8,144 bases of DNA from JBPCIX01 sp051005875 (GCA_051005875.1 JBPCIX010000011.1:1-8144), one strand, 5' to 3'. Positions 1 through 5,935 are shown, counted from the stretch's first letter. Notes: generated by a model not told the origin, from the sequence alone. Made by a program: numbers and translations.

Positions 1-75
1 AGCAGCCACCATCTTTAGCCGAGCATGAAACTCACGACTGAGGTCGATTGTCAGTCTTGCTTTTCCGCTCGCCAT
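1..75 (-). CDS. Ribbon-helix-helix antitoxin, N-terminal part only
   Basis: Read on the minus strand from the ATG at 75, the 25 visible codons begin MASGKARLTIDLSREFHARL and run off the left edge. A short beta strand with alternating polar and hydrophobic residues (KARLTIDLS), followed by an amphipathic helix, is typical of CopG/Arc/ParD-like ribbon-helix-helix proteins. These are usually the DNA-binding antitoxin of a type II toxin-antitoxin pair. A clear Shine-Dalgarno sequence (GGGAGG, plus-strand 80-85) lies four bases before the ATG and decides the start. A promoter and an inverted repeat lie just upstream. The toxin, if there is one, would be to the left of the window. The fold is fairly secure; the toxin-antitoxin role is inferred. 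Confidence 0.72.
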   Translation of the reverse strand, partial: MASGKARLTIDLSREFHARLKMVAA

Positions 76-99
76 CGCGCCTCCCTGACTTTCAAAGCC

Positions 100-137
100 A
101 TTTTAGCGTAAATACAGAAACCCGCAATTACTAAAAT
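100..137 (-). promoter_or_regulatory. Promoter and inverted-repeat operator of the left-edge antitoxin
   Basis: On the minus strand, TTGCGG (plus 127-122) and TAAAAT (plus 105-100) are separated by 16 bases and form a plausible -35/-10 pair. ATTTTAG at 100-106 is an exact inverted repeat of CTAAAAT at 131-137, and an inner pair GTAA (108-111)/TTAC (128-131) adds partial symmetry. The repeat arms flank and cover the promoter, as expected for an operator through which a ribbon-helix-helix antitoxin represses its own gene. The symmetry is seen directly; regulation is inferred. Confidence 0.45.
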
Positions 138-550
138 AGACACCTGGCAGCAAGCCTGCCCGCGCACGAAATGTCGACCCTGGTCACGAAACTCTACGTC
201 TCAGGTGGCGCCGCAAATTCTATTTCGGAGCTTCGCCCGCTACCCCCGGGACGAAAGGTGGCGAGGTCTGGTACGAGCCGAACGAATCGGGTGGAAGCTG
301 TTTCGGGGTCAGGCTACCGAAAAGCGCCGACCAATGATCCTTCACTCCAGACCCAGGGCACTCTCCGACGGCCTAGTTTGCGGCCGGGCTTCCGTGGGCT
401 CGTCGGCGAGCGCCACCGCGTGCTGGAAGATGGCCACTACTCTCGATCTCCCCGGCAGGCGCCCACCAACCACCCTGGCCGGCACTCCGCTGTCTGCTCG
501 GCATAGCCGTGTTTTAGACTGAGTCACCTTATCTGACCTGACGGAGCTCG
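138..550. other. 413-bp stretch without an intact gene
   Basis: Open frames of about 100 codons exist here on both strands, but they overlap one another, lack ribosome binding sites and resemble no family I recognise. The only recognisable content is a histidine-kinase-like C-terminal fragment (257-337). The CDF promoter must lie in the right part of this stretch. TTATCT at 529-534 is a weak -10 candidate with no good -35. I see no zinc-repressor palindrome upstream of the CDF gene. Confidence 0.5.
257..337 (+). pseudogene. Remnant of a histidine-kinase HATPase C-terminus
   Basis: In the frame starting at 257, the translation reads GGEVWYEPNESGGSCFGVRL, then PKSADQ and a TGA at 335-337. This matches the closing part of many sensor histidine kinase ATPase domains: a GG(x)(I/V)W(Y/V)EP strand, then a GS-x-F-x-(V/F)-x-LP strand and a short tail. 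The preceding codons in this frame do not encode the expected GLGL (G2 box) helix and hit a TAG at 137-139. A partial echo of that helix (LYVS) is in another frame at 192-203. It is best read as a frameshifted, decayed 3' fragment. The match comes from a short motif, so chance resemblance is possible. Confidence 0.35.
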
Positions 551-1804
551 ATGAGCAGCGATCACCACCAATCTCACGACGACCATGGTGTGCCGGGTCA
601 CAACCACGGCCATCATGCTGAGGGCCCTCCCGAGCTGAGACGGGACGGTCTCCATGATCACGACCATGGGCATGAAGGGTCCAATGACAGCTCCCGTGGG
701 CGTCAAGTTCAGTCCGATGCGGGGCCAGATCACCACCACGATCATTCTGATGATCGGCACGGCCATGGAGCACACCGGGGGGAACATTTGCCGGTCGTTG
801 GGCCGCTAATTCGTTTGATATGGCCCGGCCACTCTCACGACCACGTCGACAGCATCGACAGCGATTCTCAGTCCAATGAGGAGGGCATCAAGGCGCTAAA
901 GGTCTCTCTTGGCGTCCTCTCGCTGACGGCGGCGGCCCAGTTTCTCATCGTTGCGATCACCGGTTCAGTGGCCCTTTTGGCCGACACCGTCCACAACGTG
1001 TCCGACGCACTCACGGCCCTTCCGTTGTGGCTCGCCTTCACCCTCGGCCGTCGGCCGGCCAACCGCCGCTACACGTACGGGTACGGAAGGGCCGAGGACC
1101 TCGCCGGGATCTTTATCGTGGCGATGATCGCTTTTTCAGCGGGGTTTTCCGGATGGGAGGCCGTGAGGCGGCTTTTCGACCCGGCGCCGCTGGAAAACCT
1201 GGGATGGCTCACCCTTGCAGGCGTGGTCGGGTTTTTCGGCAATGAGCTGGTCGCCTTTTACAGGATCCGCACCGGCCGCAGAATCGGCTCCGCGGCGTTG
1301 GTTGCGGATGGTCTGCACGCTCGCGCCGACGGCCTCACATCCGCTGGCGTGGTTCTTGCCGCCGCAGGAACGGCCGCCGGGTGGGCCCTGGCCGACCCCA
1401 TTGTCGGCCTGGTCATAACGGCTTCCATCCTTGGTGTGCTTTTCAAGGCGGCCAAGTCCGTCTACATGCGGCTTATGGATGCGGTGCCGGATCGACTGAT
1501 GGAGGAGGTCGAGCAAGCGCTCGCAACCACCCCAGGGGTTCAGGGAGTGGACGACGTGCGAATCCGCTGGATCGGCCACAACTTGAGGGTCGAAGCGAAG
1601 ATTACCGTAGACTGCGAATCCAGCCTGATAGAGGCGCACACTATCGCCGAGAACGCTCACCACGACCTGCTCCACCGACTGCCTCGTCTAAGCGAGGCCT
1701 TGATCCACACGAACCCGTGCAATCACGATGGCGCCGACCATCACGCCCCGGTCGCCCATCACTTCGCTGACTCCGGTGGTCATGATCACCTTTCGGCCAG
1801 ATGA
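551..1804 (+). CDS. Cation diffusion facilitator (CDF) family zinc/divalent metal exporter
   Basis: This 417-residue inner-membrane transporter belongs to the CDF family, which exports Zn2+ (or related divalent metals) from the cytoplasm in exchange for protons. Residues 1-99 form an unusually long cytoplasmic leader with 23 histidines in HDH/HHH clusters. The membrane core runs from about 114 to 300. The transport site is visible as two HxxxD motifs: H148/D152 in helix 2 (ADTVHNVSD) and H256/D260 in helix 5 (DGLHARAD). The His-Asp pattern in both is typical of zinc-selecting members. The conserved YTYGYGRAED loop is at 174-183. A C-terminal regulatory domain (about 305-390) ends in HTNPC, followed by a tail with seven more histidines. 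GGAG at 543-546 supports the ATG at 551. The gene stands alone and converges on the ATPase gene with 19 bp between their stop codons. The family is secure; the exact metal is inferred. Confidence 0.93.
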   Translation: MSSDHHQSHDDHGVPGHNHGHHAEGPPELRRDGLHDHDHGHEGSNDSSRGRQVQSDAGPDHHHDHSDDRHGHGAHRGEHLPVVGPLIRLIWPGHSHDHVDSIDSDSQSNEEGIKALKVSLGVLSLTAAAQFLIVAITGSVALLADTVHNVSDALTALPLWLAFTLGRRPANRRYTYGYGRAEDLAGIFIVAMIAFSAGFSGWEAVRRLFDPAPLENLGWLTLAGVVGFFGNELVAFYRIRTGRRIGSAALVADGLHARADGLTSAGVVLAAAGTAAGWALADPIVGLVITASILGVLFKAAKSVYMRLMDAVPDRLMEEVEQALATTPGVQGVDDVRIRWIGHNLRVEAKITVDCESSLIEAHTIAENAHHDLLHRLPRLSEALIHTNPCNHDGADHHAPVAHHFADSGGHDHLSAR

Positions 1805-1823
1805 ACTTCGCAAGCAACTGGGC

Positions 1824-3086
1824 CTATTGCGCGAGCGCGGATCCCCTTCCACCGGCGGGAGGGCCCGAAAGGAGGAAATCCTGCCAGGTGATCGCCTCGA
1901 TGCCCGCTCGGGCAGCGGCCTGTGCCCCGTGATCGCATATGACCAGAGGCCGGTACCCGGCAAAACGCTGAGTAAATATCCCTAACCCTCGCAAGTCTGA
2001 CTCTGTGAAATCGCCGGTTTTTACCTCGATGACCCACTTTCCCCAATCTCCCTCCAGCACGCCGTCGACCTCAAAGGGCTCCTCGCGCCAGTAGGAAACC
2101 CTTTGTCCGCAATTCCAGGCATGGGCGAGGCACGCATTTTCCACCAATGCTCCGAACCGCCGGCCGGCGCCGGAAGAAGGTGCCAGCGTTCCGCCAGGAT
2201 CCGCCGCCGCTAAAAATGCGTTACTCAGCACGACGAGCTTGGGGGGCGCGGCCCGGCGTCTGGAAGGGCGCAGATAATGCTTGGGCAGCGAGGCCACCAG
2301 ATATGCCCCTTCCAGCAGGTCAAGATAGTGGCGAACGGTTTCCAGGGCACCCCTGTCTTGCAGGGCGCCCTGGATCTTTTGCAACGAGACAATCTGCGCC
2401 GGGGATGCCACGCACATTCCGAAAACCTGCCGCAAAAGAGCCGGCCTGCGGACCGACCCCAAAGCCATAACATCCCGGCCGATCGCCGGCTCGATTATCG
2501 AATCGGAGACGTAGGCAACCCACCGTTTGAGATCATCTCGAAGGGCGAAGGCCCCCGGGTAGGCGCCCATGGTGACCACCAATGAAGCCGCCTGCTTCGG
2601 TTCGATCCCGAAGACGTCAGACAGGGCGGAGGCGGTCCAGTGGGGCAGGGTCAGCCGCTCAAAGCGCCCGGCCAGGCTTTCCCTCGATCCCGCACCGAGC
2701 AGAAGAGCAGAAGATCCGGTGGCTACAACGTGAATAGGCAGCCGCAGGCGCTTGATGCGATCCCAGCGGCCCTTTAGCTTCGCAGCCCAATCGGCCAGCA
2801 GGTGGACCTCGTCAAGCAAGACCACCGCCTTGCCTTGACCCCCGGCGACTTCCGCGGCGACGTCCCAAAGCCGCTCCCAAAATCCGGGCACCTGAGCCTC
2901 TGGCCCATCGGCTGCCCGGTAAACCGCGGTATTTCCCAGCCGCTGCGCCAACTCCAACAGCAAGGTAGTCTTGCCAACTTGCCGGGGGCCACAGAGTAAT
3001 TGAATCCGGCCGGGGGGCGGCTCGCCCAAACGCTGAAAAAGCAGCTCGCGACAGCCAGGATAATCGAGAAGAAAGTTAGCAGTCAT
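1824..3086 (-). CDS. AAA ATPase with DUF4143 and PD-(D/E)XK-like C-terminus (COG1373 type)
   Basis: This 420-residue protein starts at the ATG at 3086. Walker A is GPRQVGKTT (33-41), Walker B is VVLLDEVHLL (88-97), a sensor-1-like TGSS is at 123-126, and a family-typical GRFERLTLPH with a candidate arginine finger (R141) is at 140-149. The DUF4143 region covers roughly 195-345. Near the end, ENA (E316), EVD (339-341) and IEVKTG (353-358) form a PD-(D/E)XK nuclease-like signature with D341, E354 and K356 present. Length and layout are normal for the family, which is widespread and patchily distributed but has no settled role. The usual DtGL after the PKL motif reads SNAF (288-291) here. No Shine-Dalgarno sequence precedes the ATG, which lies within a perfect palindrome. 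The gene follows the rhodanese gene on the same strand after 18 bp. The family is secure; the function is unknown. Confidence 0.9.
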   Translation of the reverse strand: MTANFLLDYPGCRELLFQRLGEPPPGRIQLLCGPRQVGKTTLLLELAQRLGNTAVYRAADGPEAQVPGFWERLWDVAAEVAGGQGKAVVLLDEVHLLADWAAKLKGRWDRIKRLRLPIHVVATGSSALLLGAGSRESLAGRFERLTLPHWTASALSDVFGIEPKQAASLVVTMGAYPGAFALRDDLKRWVAYVSDSIIEPAIGRDVMALGSVRRPALLRQVFGMCVASPAQIVSLQKIQGALQDRGALETVRHYLDLLEGAYLVASLPKHYLRPSRRRAAPPKLVVLSNAFLAAADPGGTLAPSSGAGRRFGALVENACLAHAWNCGQRVSYWREEPFEVDGVLEGDWGKWVIEVKTGDFTESDLRGLGIFTQRFAGYRPLVICDHGAQAAARAGIEAITWQDFLLSGPPAGGRGSALAQ

Positions 3087-3108
3087 AGTCGAATAATTAT
3101 TCGACTAT
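3085..3108. promoter_or_regulatory. Perfect 24-bp palindrome across the ATPase start codon
   Basis: Every base from 3085 to 3108 pairs in perfect dyad symmetry about 3096/3097. The core at 3090-3103 is CGAATAATTATTCG. The palindrome includes two bases of the ATPase start codon (3084-3086) and all of the rhodanese stop codon (3105-3107). It has no T-run beyond it, so an intrinsic terminator is unlikely. AATAAT inside it, read toward the ATPase, is five of six to the -10 consensus and would place the transcript start within a few bases of the ATG. An operator or promoter site is the best reading, and the binding protein is unknown. Confidence 0.7.
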
Positions 3109-3473
3109 ATCAGACTAAAGCCACCTGAAGCCAGTTCCTGCCTCGGGGGATGAGAATCAACAACCTGGCCGAGCCCGCCCGATGAGCTGTTGAAGGGCAA
3201 GCCTGAACGAGCCCAGGCGACCATCCCGCCGTTAACGTCGTCGGCCGAATAGCCCTGGCTTTTCAGAAGCTGAACAGCTTTGGTGCTGCGGGGGCCCACG
3301 CGGCAGATGGTTATCACCGGCTTGCTCTTGTCGAGCTCGCCCATTCGGGCGGCAAATTGATCGAGCGGAATGTGAACGGCGCCCTCAATGTGGCCGGCCT
3401 CCCACTCGTGGGGATGCCTCACATCGATAACCTGAACCTCGTCAATCTGGCCGGCGAGTTCCCTGGCTTCCAT
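3105..3473 (-). CDS. Single-domain rhodanese-like sulfurtransferase
   Basis: This 122-residue cytoplasmic protein consists of one rhodanese domain. Rhodaneses pass a sulfane sulfur from a donor such as thiosulfate or a persulfide to an acceptor through a cysteine persulfide. The family pattern is complete: VIDVRHPHEWEAGHIEGAVH at 15-34, the active-site loop CRVGPRS at 57-63 with catalytic C57 and R62, and NGGMVAWARSGLP at 81-93. About 29 residues follow the domain and contain nothing I recognise. The ATG at 3473 is the only ATG in frame after an upstream stop. No Shine-Dalgarno sequence precedes it, but a -10-like TATGAT sits where a leaderless transcript would need it. The gene diverges from the helicase gene (55 bp between starts) and lies 18 bp upstream of the ATPase gene. 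The substrate cannot be told. Confidence 0.88.
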   Translation of the reverse strand: MEARELAGQIDEVQVIDVRHPHEWEAGHIEGAVHIPLDQFAARMGELDKSKPVITICRVGPRSTKAVQLLKSQGYSADDVNGGMVAWARSGLPFNSSSGGLGQVVDSHPPRQELASGGFSLI

Positions 3474-3479
3474 GAATTC

Positions 3480-3485
3480 ATCATA
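3480..3485 (-). promoter_or_regulatory. -10 element for a leaderless rhodanese transcript
   Basis: Read on the minus strand, the hexamer is TATGAT (five of six to TATAAT). Its last base is seven positions before the A of the ATG, so transcription would start at the start codon. No convincing -35 is seen 16-18 bases further upstream. Confidence 0.4.
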
Positions 3486-3513
3486 ATGGCTCGCTCTTCG
3501 GCTGGATATGTCC

Positions 3514-3519
3514 TAAGAT
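3514..3519 (+). promoter_or_regulatory. -10-like element of the helicase gene
   Basis: TAAGAT (TAnnnT form, four of six to consensus) would place the transcript start near 3526, only about three bases before the helicase ATG. There is no good -35. Its right flank is next to the SOS box, so a bound LexA would cover the start of transcription. Confidence 0.35.
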
Positions 3520-3521
3520 AC

Positions 3522-3535
3522 CGAACAGATGTTCG
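3522..3535. promoter_or_regulatory. LexA (SOS) box over the helicase start codon
   Basis: The sequence CGAACAGATGTTCG matches every position of the Gram-positive LexA/DinR box CGAACRNRYGTTCG. With the A at 3536 it also has the right half of the mycobacterial form TCGAAC-N4-GTTCGA. The helicase ATG (3529-3531) lies inside the box. LexA binding here would block the helicase transcript and release it after DNA damage. The box is 49 bp from the divergent rhodanese start, so it might also affect that gene. The match is seen; LexA control is inferred, since no lexA gene is in the window. Confidence 0.72.
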
Positions 3536-5571
3536 ATATCGCTTCCCTCACACCCGAGCAGAAAAAGGCAGCCACCTACCGCGGCGGCAACCTGCTGATA
3601 GTTGCTGGCGCCGGCACCGGCAAGACCACCACGCTGACGCATCGTTTGGCGCACTTGATGGAAACCGGAGTCCCCGCCCAGAGGATCCTGCTCCTTACTT
3701 TCAGTCGCCGGGCAGCAGGCGAGTTATTGCACCGGGCCGAGCAACTTACCGGCGAGGCGGTTTCGGCCGCGTGGGGCGGCACCTTCCATGCGGTGGCCAA
3801 TAGAATTCTTCGCCGTTACGGCGGGGCGCTGGGCCTGCCGCCTTCTTTCACGGTGCTCGACCAAGCCGACACCGCCGACCTTCTCTCTTTGTGTCGCAAC
3901 GACCTTGCCCAGGCAGGCGCCGAACAGCTTGCCGTTTCAAAGAGTCGAAAGGCAAAAAAACAAGTGCTTGCCGACATTCTCAGCCGGTGCGTAAATACCA
4001 GGACCCAGCTTTCCGAAATCCTGCGAAAAAATTTTCCATGGTGCGCGGAAGAGCGGGCCGAAATCAGGGCAACCTTCGAGGCCTACACACTTCGAAAACG
4101 CTCCCGTTGGGTGCTCGACTATGACGACCTGCTGCTGTGCTGGGCAGCGCTTTTGGAGGTCCCCGATGTAGCGAAGATCTTGCAATCTCAGTTCGATCAC
4201 ATTTTGGTTGACGAGTATCAAGACACCAACCCGCTTCAGGCCGACCTGCTGGCGGGCATGGCCGCGGGGGGAGCGACAATAACCGCCGTCGGCGATGACG
4301 CCCAGGCCATTTACTCATTCAGGGCCGCTACGCACCGCAACATCATGGAATTTCCGACACGCTTCAAAGCTGAAGTTGTAACCCTTGAGCAAAATCACCG
4401 CTCGACGCCCCTTCTTCTTGCTGCGACCAACGCCGTGATCGATGAATCCACCGAGCGCCATCCGAAACTGCTGTGGTCAACTCGCCAAAATCATACAAAG
4501 CCGGCCCTAGTGCGCTGCGAAGATGAAGCCGAGCAATCACGCCAGGTGTGCAAGCGCATCCTTGAGCATCACGAGCGGGGAATGCCGCTTCAGGCCCATG
4601 CCGTTCTGGTTCGCACCGGCCACCACAGCGACCTGCTGGAGTTGGAACTTGCAGCCCGCAATATTCCCTTCCGCAAATATGGGGGACTCAAGTTCCTAGA
4701 GGCGGCTCATGTGAAAGACCTGGTTTGCCTGCTTCGCTTGGTTGAAAATCCGCACGATGAATTGGCGTGGTTTCGAATTCTGCAACTACTTGAAGGAGTC
4801 GGGCCGGGGAGCGCTCGCAAGCTCACCAACAGGCTGGTTGCTGCTGAATCGCCGGCGAGCGTTCTTGCGGACTGTTTCGATGCGGCGCCGGCCGAAATTA
4901 GCGAAGGAGCCCGTGGCCTGGGCAGTGCCGTGGTGGATTCGATCCCCCTGGCTTTGCAAAACGCCGGGCTAGCGATCGAGCGGGTTCGAAAATGGCTGGA
5001 CCCCAGCCTTGAACGCCGATACCCAAACGCCAAGGCGCGCCGCGGCGACCTTGACCAACTTCAGCATGCAGCTGGGGCCACGGCAAGCCTCGACAAGTTC
5101 CTTGCCGATCTCACTCTCGATCCGCCGACATCAACCAGCGATCTTGCCGGGCCCCCGCACCTTGACGACGATTTCATCACAATCAGCACCATCCACTCCG
5201 CCAAGGGATGCGAATGGGATGTGGTTCACGTAATTCATTTGACGGATGGTCACATCCCTTCAGACATGGCCACAGGCGATGCCGAAGCAATTGAAGAAGA
5301 AAGAAGGCTCCTATACGTGGCCATGACCAGGGCCCGCAATTACCTGTACACATACATGCCGCTCAGGTACCACTTCCGGCCCTACGGACGCGATGACAAA
5401 CATGGCTACGGGCAGCTCACCAGATTTTTCACAAAGCCGGTTCTGGAACACCTCGACGACTCGGCGCCGGCGCAGCCGCTAACTTCGAACGAACCCGATC
5501 AACAGCCTCAGCCAATGATCCCGGCTGCAATGTCGGCGGTCGACCGCCTGGTTTCCTCGCTCTGGGATTAG
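3529..5571 (+). CDS. UvrD/PcrA-like superfamily 1 DNA helicase
   Basis: This 680-residue ATP-dependent 3'-5' helicase has the full SF1A motif set: Q motif LTPEQKKA (7-14), Walker A GAGTGKTT (27-34), motif Ia LLLTFSRRAA (54-63), Walker B VDEYQDTN (227-234), motif III GDDAQAIYSFRAA (255-267), motif IV LEQNHRS (286-292), motif V TIHSAKGCEWD (554-564) and motif VI EEERRLLYVAMTRAR (589-603). The length fits UvrD/PcrA/Rep enzymes, which unwind DNA in excision repair, mismatch repair, restart of stalled forks and removal of RecA filaments. The last 40 or so residues are Pro/Gln-rich and low in complexity. The ATG at 3529 has no Shine-Dalgarno sequence and lies inside a LexA-type box, which points to a DNA-damage role. 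Whether this is the main UvrD/PcrA or an extra paralogue cannot be told, so no symbol is given. Confidence 0.94.
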   Translation: MFDIASLTPEQKKAATYRGGNLLIVAGAGTGKTTTLTHRLAHLMETGVPAQRILLLTFSRRAAGELLHRAEQLTGEAVSAAWGGTFHAVANRILRRYGGALGLPPSFTVLDQADTADLLSLCRNDLAQAGAEQLAVSKSRKAKKQVLADILSRCVNTRTQLSEILRKNFPWCAEERAEIRATFEAYTLRKRSRWVLDYDDLLLCWAALLEVPDVAKILQSQFDHILVDEYQDTNPLQADLLAGMAAGGATITAVGDDAQAIYSFRAATHRNIMEFPTRFKAEVVTLEQNHRSTPLLLAATNAVIDESTERHPKLLWSTRQNHTKPALVRCEDEAEQSRQVCKRILEHHERGMPLQAHAVLVRTGHHSDLLELELAARNIPFRKYGGLKFLEAAHVKDLVCLLRLVENPHDELAWFRILQLLEGVGPGSARKLTNRLVAAESPASVLADCFDAAPAEISEGARGLGSAVVDSIPLALQNAGLAIERVRKWLDPSLERRYPNAKARRGDLDQLQHAAGATASLDKFLADLTLDPPTSTSDLAGPPHLDDDFITISTIHSAKGCEWDVVHVIHLTDGHIPSDMATGDAEAIEEERRLLYVAMTRARNYLYTYMPLRYHFRPYGRDDKHGYGQLTRFFTKPVLEHLDDSAPAQPLTSNEPDQQPQPMIPAAMSAVDRLVSSLWD

Positions 5572-5786
5572 TAGTCCTCGGGAATCTCGAAAAAGCCGCT
5601 AGGGCGTCGGGCAAGTGCGAGCCTTTCTTGAGCCTCACGGCCATCGCGAAAACTGCCGGACGTCAGAAACAGATCCGTCCCCGCGAAAAGCGCAAAACTG
5701 AGGGGGATCTGTTTTGTAGGTGCGAAGCCAGGAGGAAGTACTCGCGAGCCCTTTGGGCTTGTGCTAAATCGGCTCGATCTTGACAT
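5568..5786 (-). CDS. Possible hypothetical protein, doubtful
   Basis: A 72-codon minus-strand frame lies outside any better gene. Its TAA (5570-5568) overlaps the helicase TAG in convergent orientation. The protein has a Ser/Arg-rich start, a short hydrophobic stretch (PLSFALFAGTDLFL) and a charged C-terminus, but no motif I recognise. There is no good ribosome binding site before the ATG at 5786. A strong inverted repeat that looks like a terminator (5667-5715) sits inside it. It may be a small gene, the tail of a decayed gene, or chance. Confidence 0.2.
   Translation of the reverse strand: MSRSSRFSTSPKGSRVLPPGFAPTKQIPLSFALFAGTDLFLTSGSFRDGREAQERLALARRPSGFFEIPEDY
5667..5715 (+). terminator. 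Terminator-like inverted repeat after the helicase gene
   Basis: AAACAGATCC (5667-5676) and GGATCTGTTT (5705-5714) are exact inverted repeats of ten bases. After a two-base bulge, CCC (within 5679-5682) can pair with GGG (5702-5704). The loop contains a small CGC-GAAAA-GCG hairpin. The right arm ends in TTTT, and the left arm gives a short T-run on the other strand, so the element could stop transcripts from both directions. It lies about 100 bases past the helicase stop. The stem is long but partly A/T-rich and the T-run is short. Confidence 0.45.
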
Positions 5787-5808
5787 TCGCCCGGCCGCAC
5801 CCGATATT
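5780..5808 (+). promoter_or_regulatory. Candidate distal promoter toward the toxin-antitoxin operon
   Basis: A perfect -35 hexamer TTGACA (5780-5785) is followed after 17 bases by GATATT (5803-5808), which is four of six to the -10 consensus. A transcript starting near 5815 would carry about 130 bases of leader before mazE. The same bases form an imperfect direct repeat, GACATTCGCCCG (5782-5793) and GATATTCGCCCG (5803-5814), with a 21-base period. Confidence 0.35.
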
Positions 5809-5856
5809 CGCCCGTGTCGTTAGGTGAGTCCGTCCACTTAGATCAAGGGCCAGAGG

Positions 5857-5871
5857 GCAGCTCGGAGCTGC
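5857..5871. repeat. 15-nt palindrome upstream of mazE
   Basis: GCAGCTC and GAGCTGC flank a single central G (5864) in perfect dyad symmetry. It lies 76 bases before the mazE start and just downstream of the candidate distal promoter, so it could be a protein-binding site. No T-run follows it. Confidence 0.35.
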
Positions 5872-5935
5872 ATGAGAGAGCCGACACCTACATATGCAGT
5901 CCAGCGGGCATCTTAGGCCCGGCGGCTTTTGAGGT

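Noticed and set aside
171..522. Two overlapping plus-strand open frames of about 105-111 codons
   Set aside because: They overlap each other, lack ribosome binding sites, have Arg/Ser/Pro-rich composition typical of chance frames in GC-rich DNA and match no family I know.
342..787. Minus-strand open frames opposite the CDF leader
   Set aside because: They arise because His/Asp codons on the plus strand read as Met/Val/Trp-type codons on the other; the CDF reading has a ribosome binding site and full family motifs.
560..840. Repeated GATCAC/CATGG-like units suggestive of a tandem repeat or CRISPR-like array
   Set aside because: They are irregular in spacing and explained by clustered His, Asp and Gly codons of the CDF leader.
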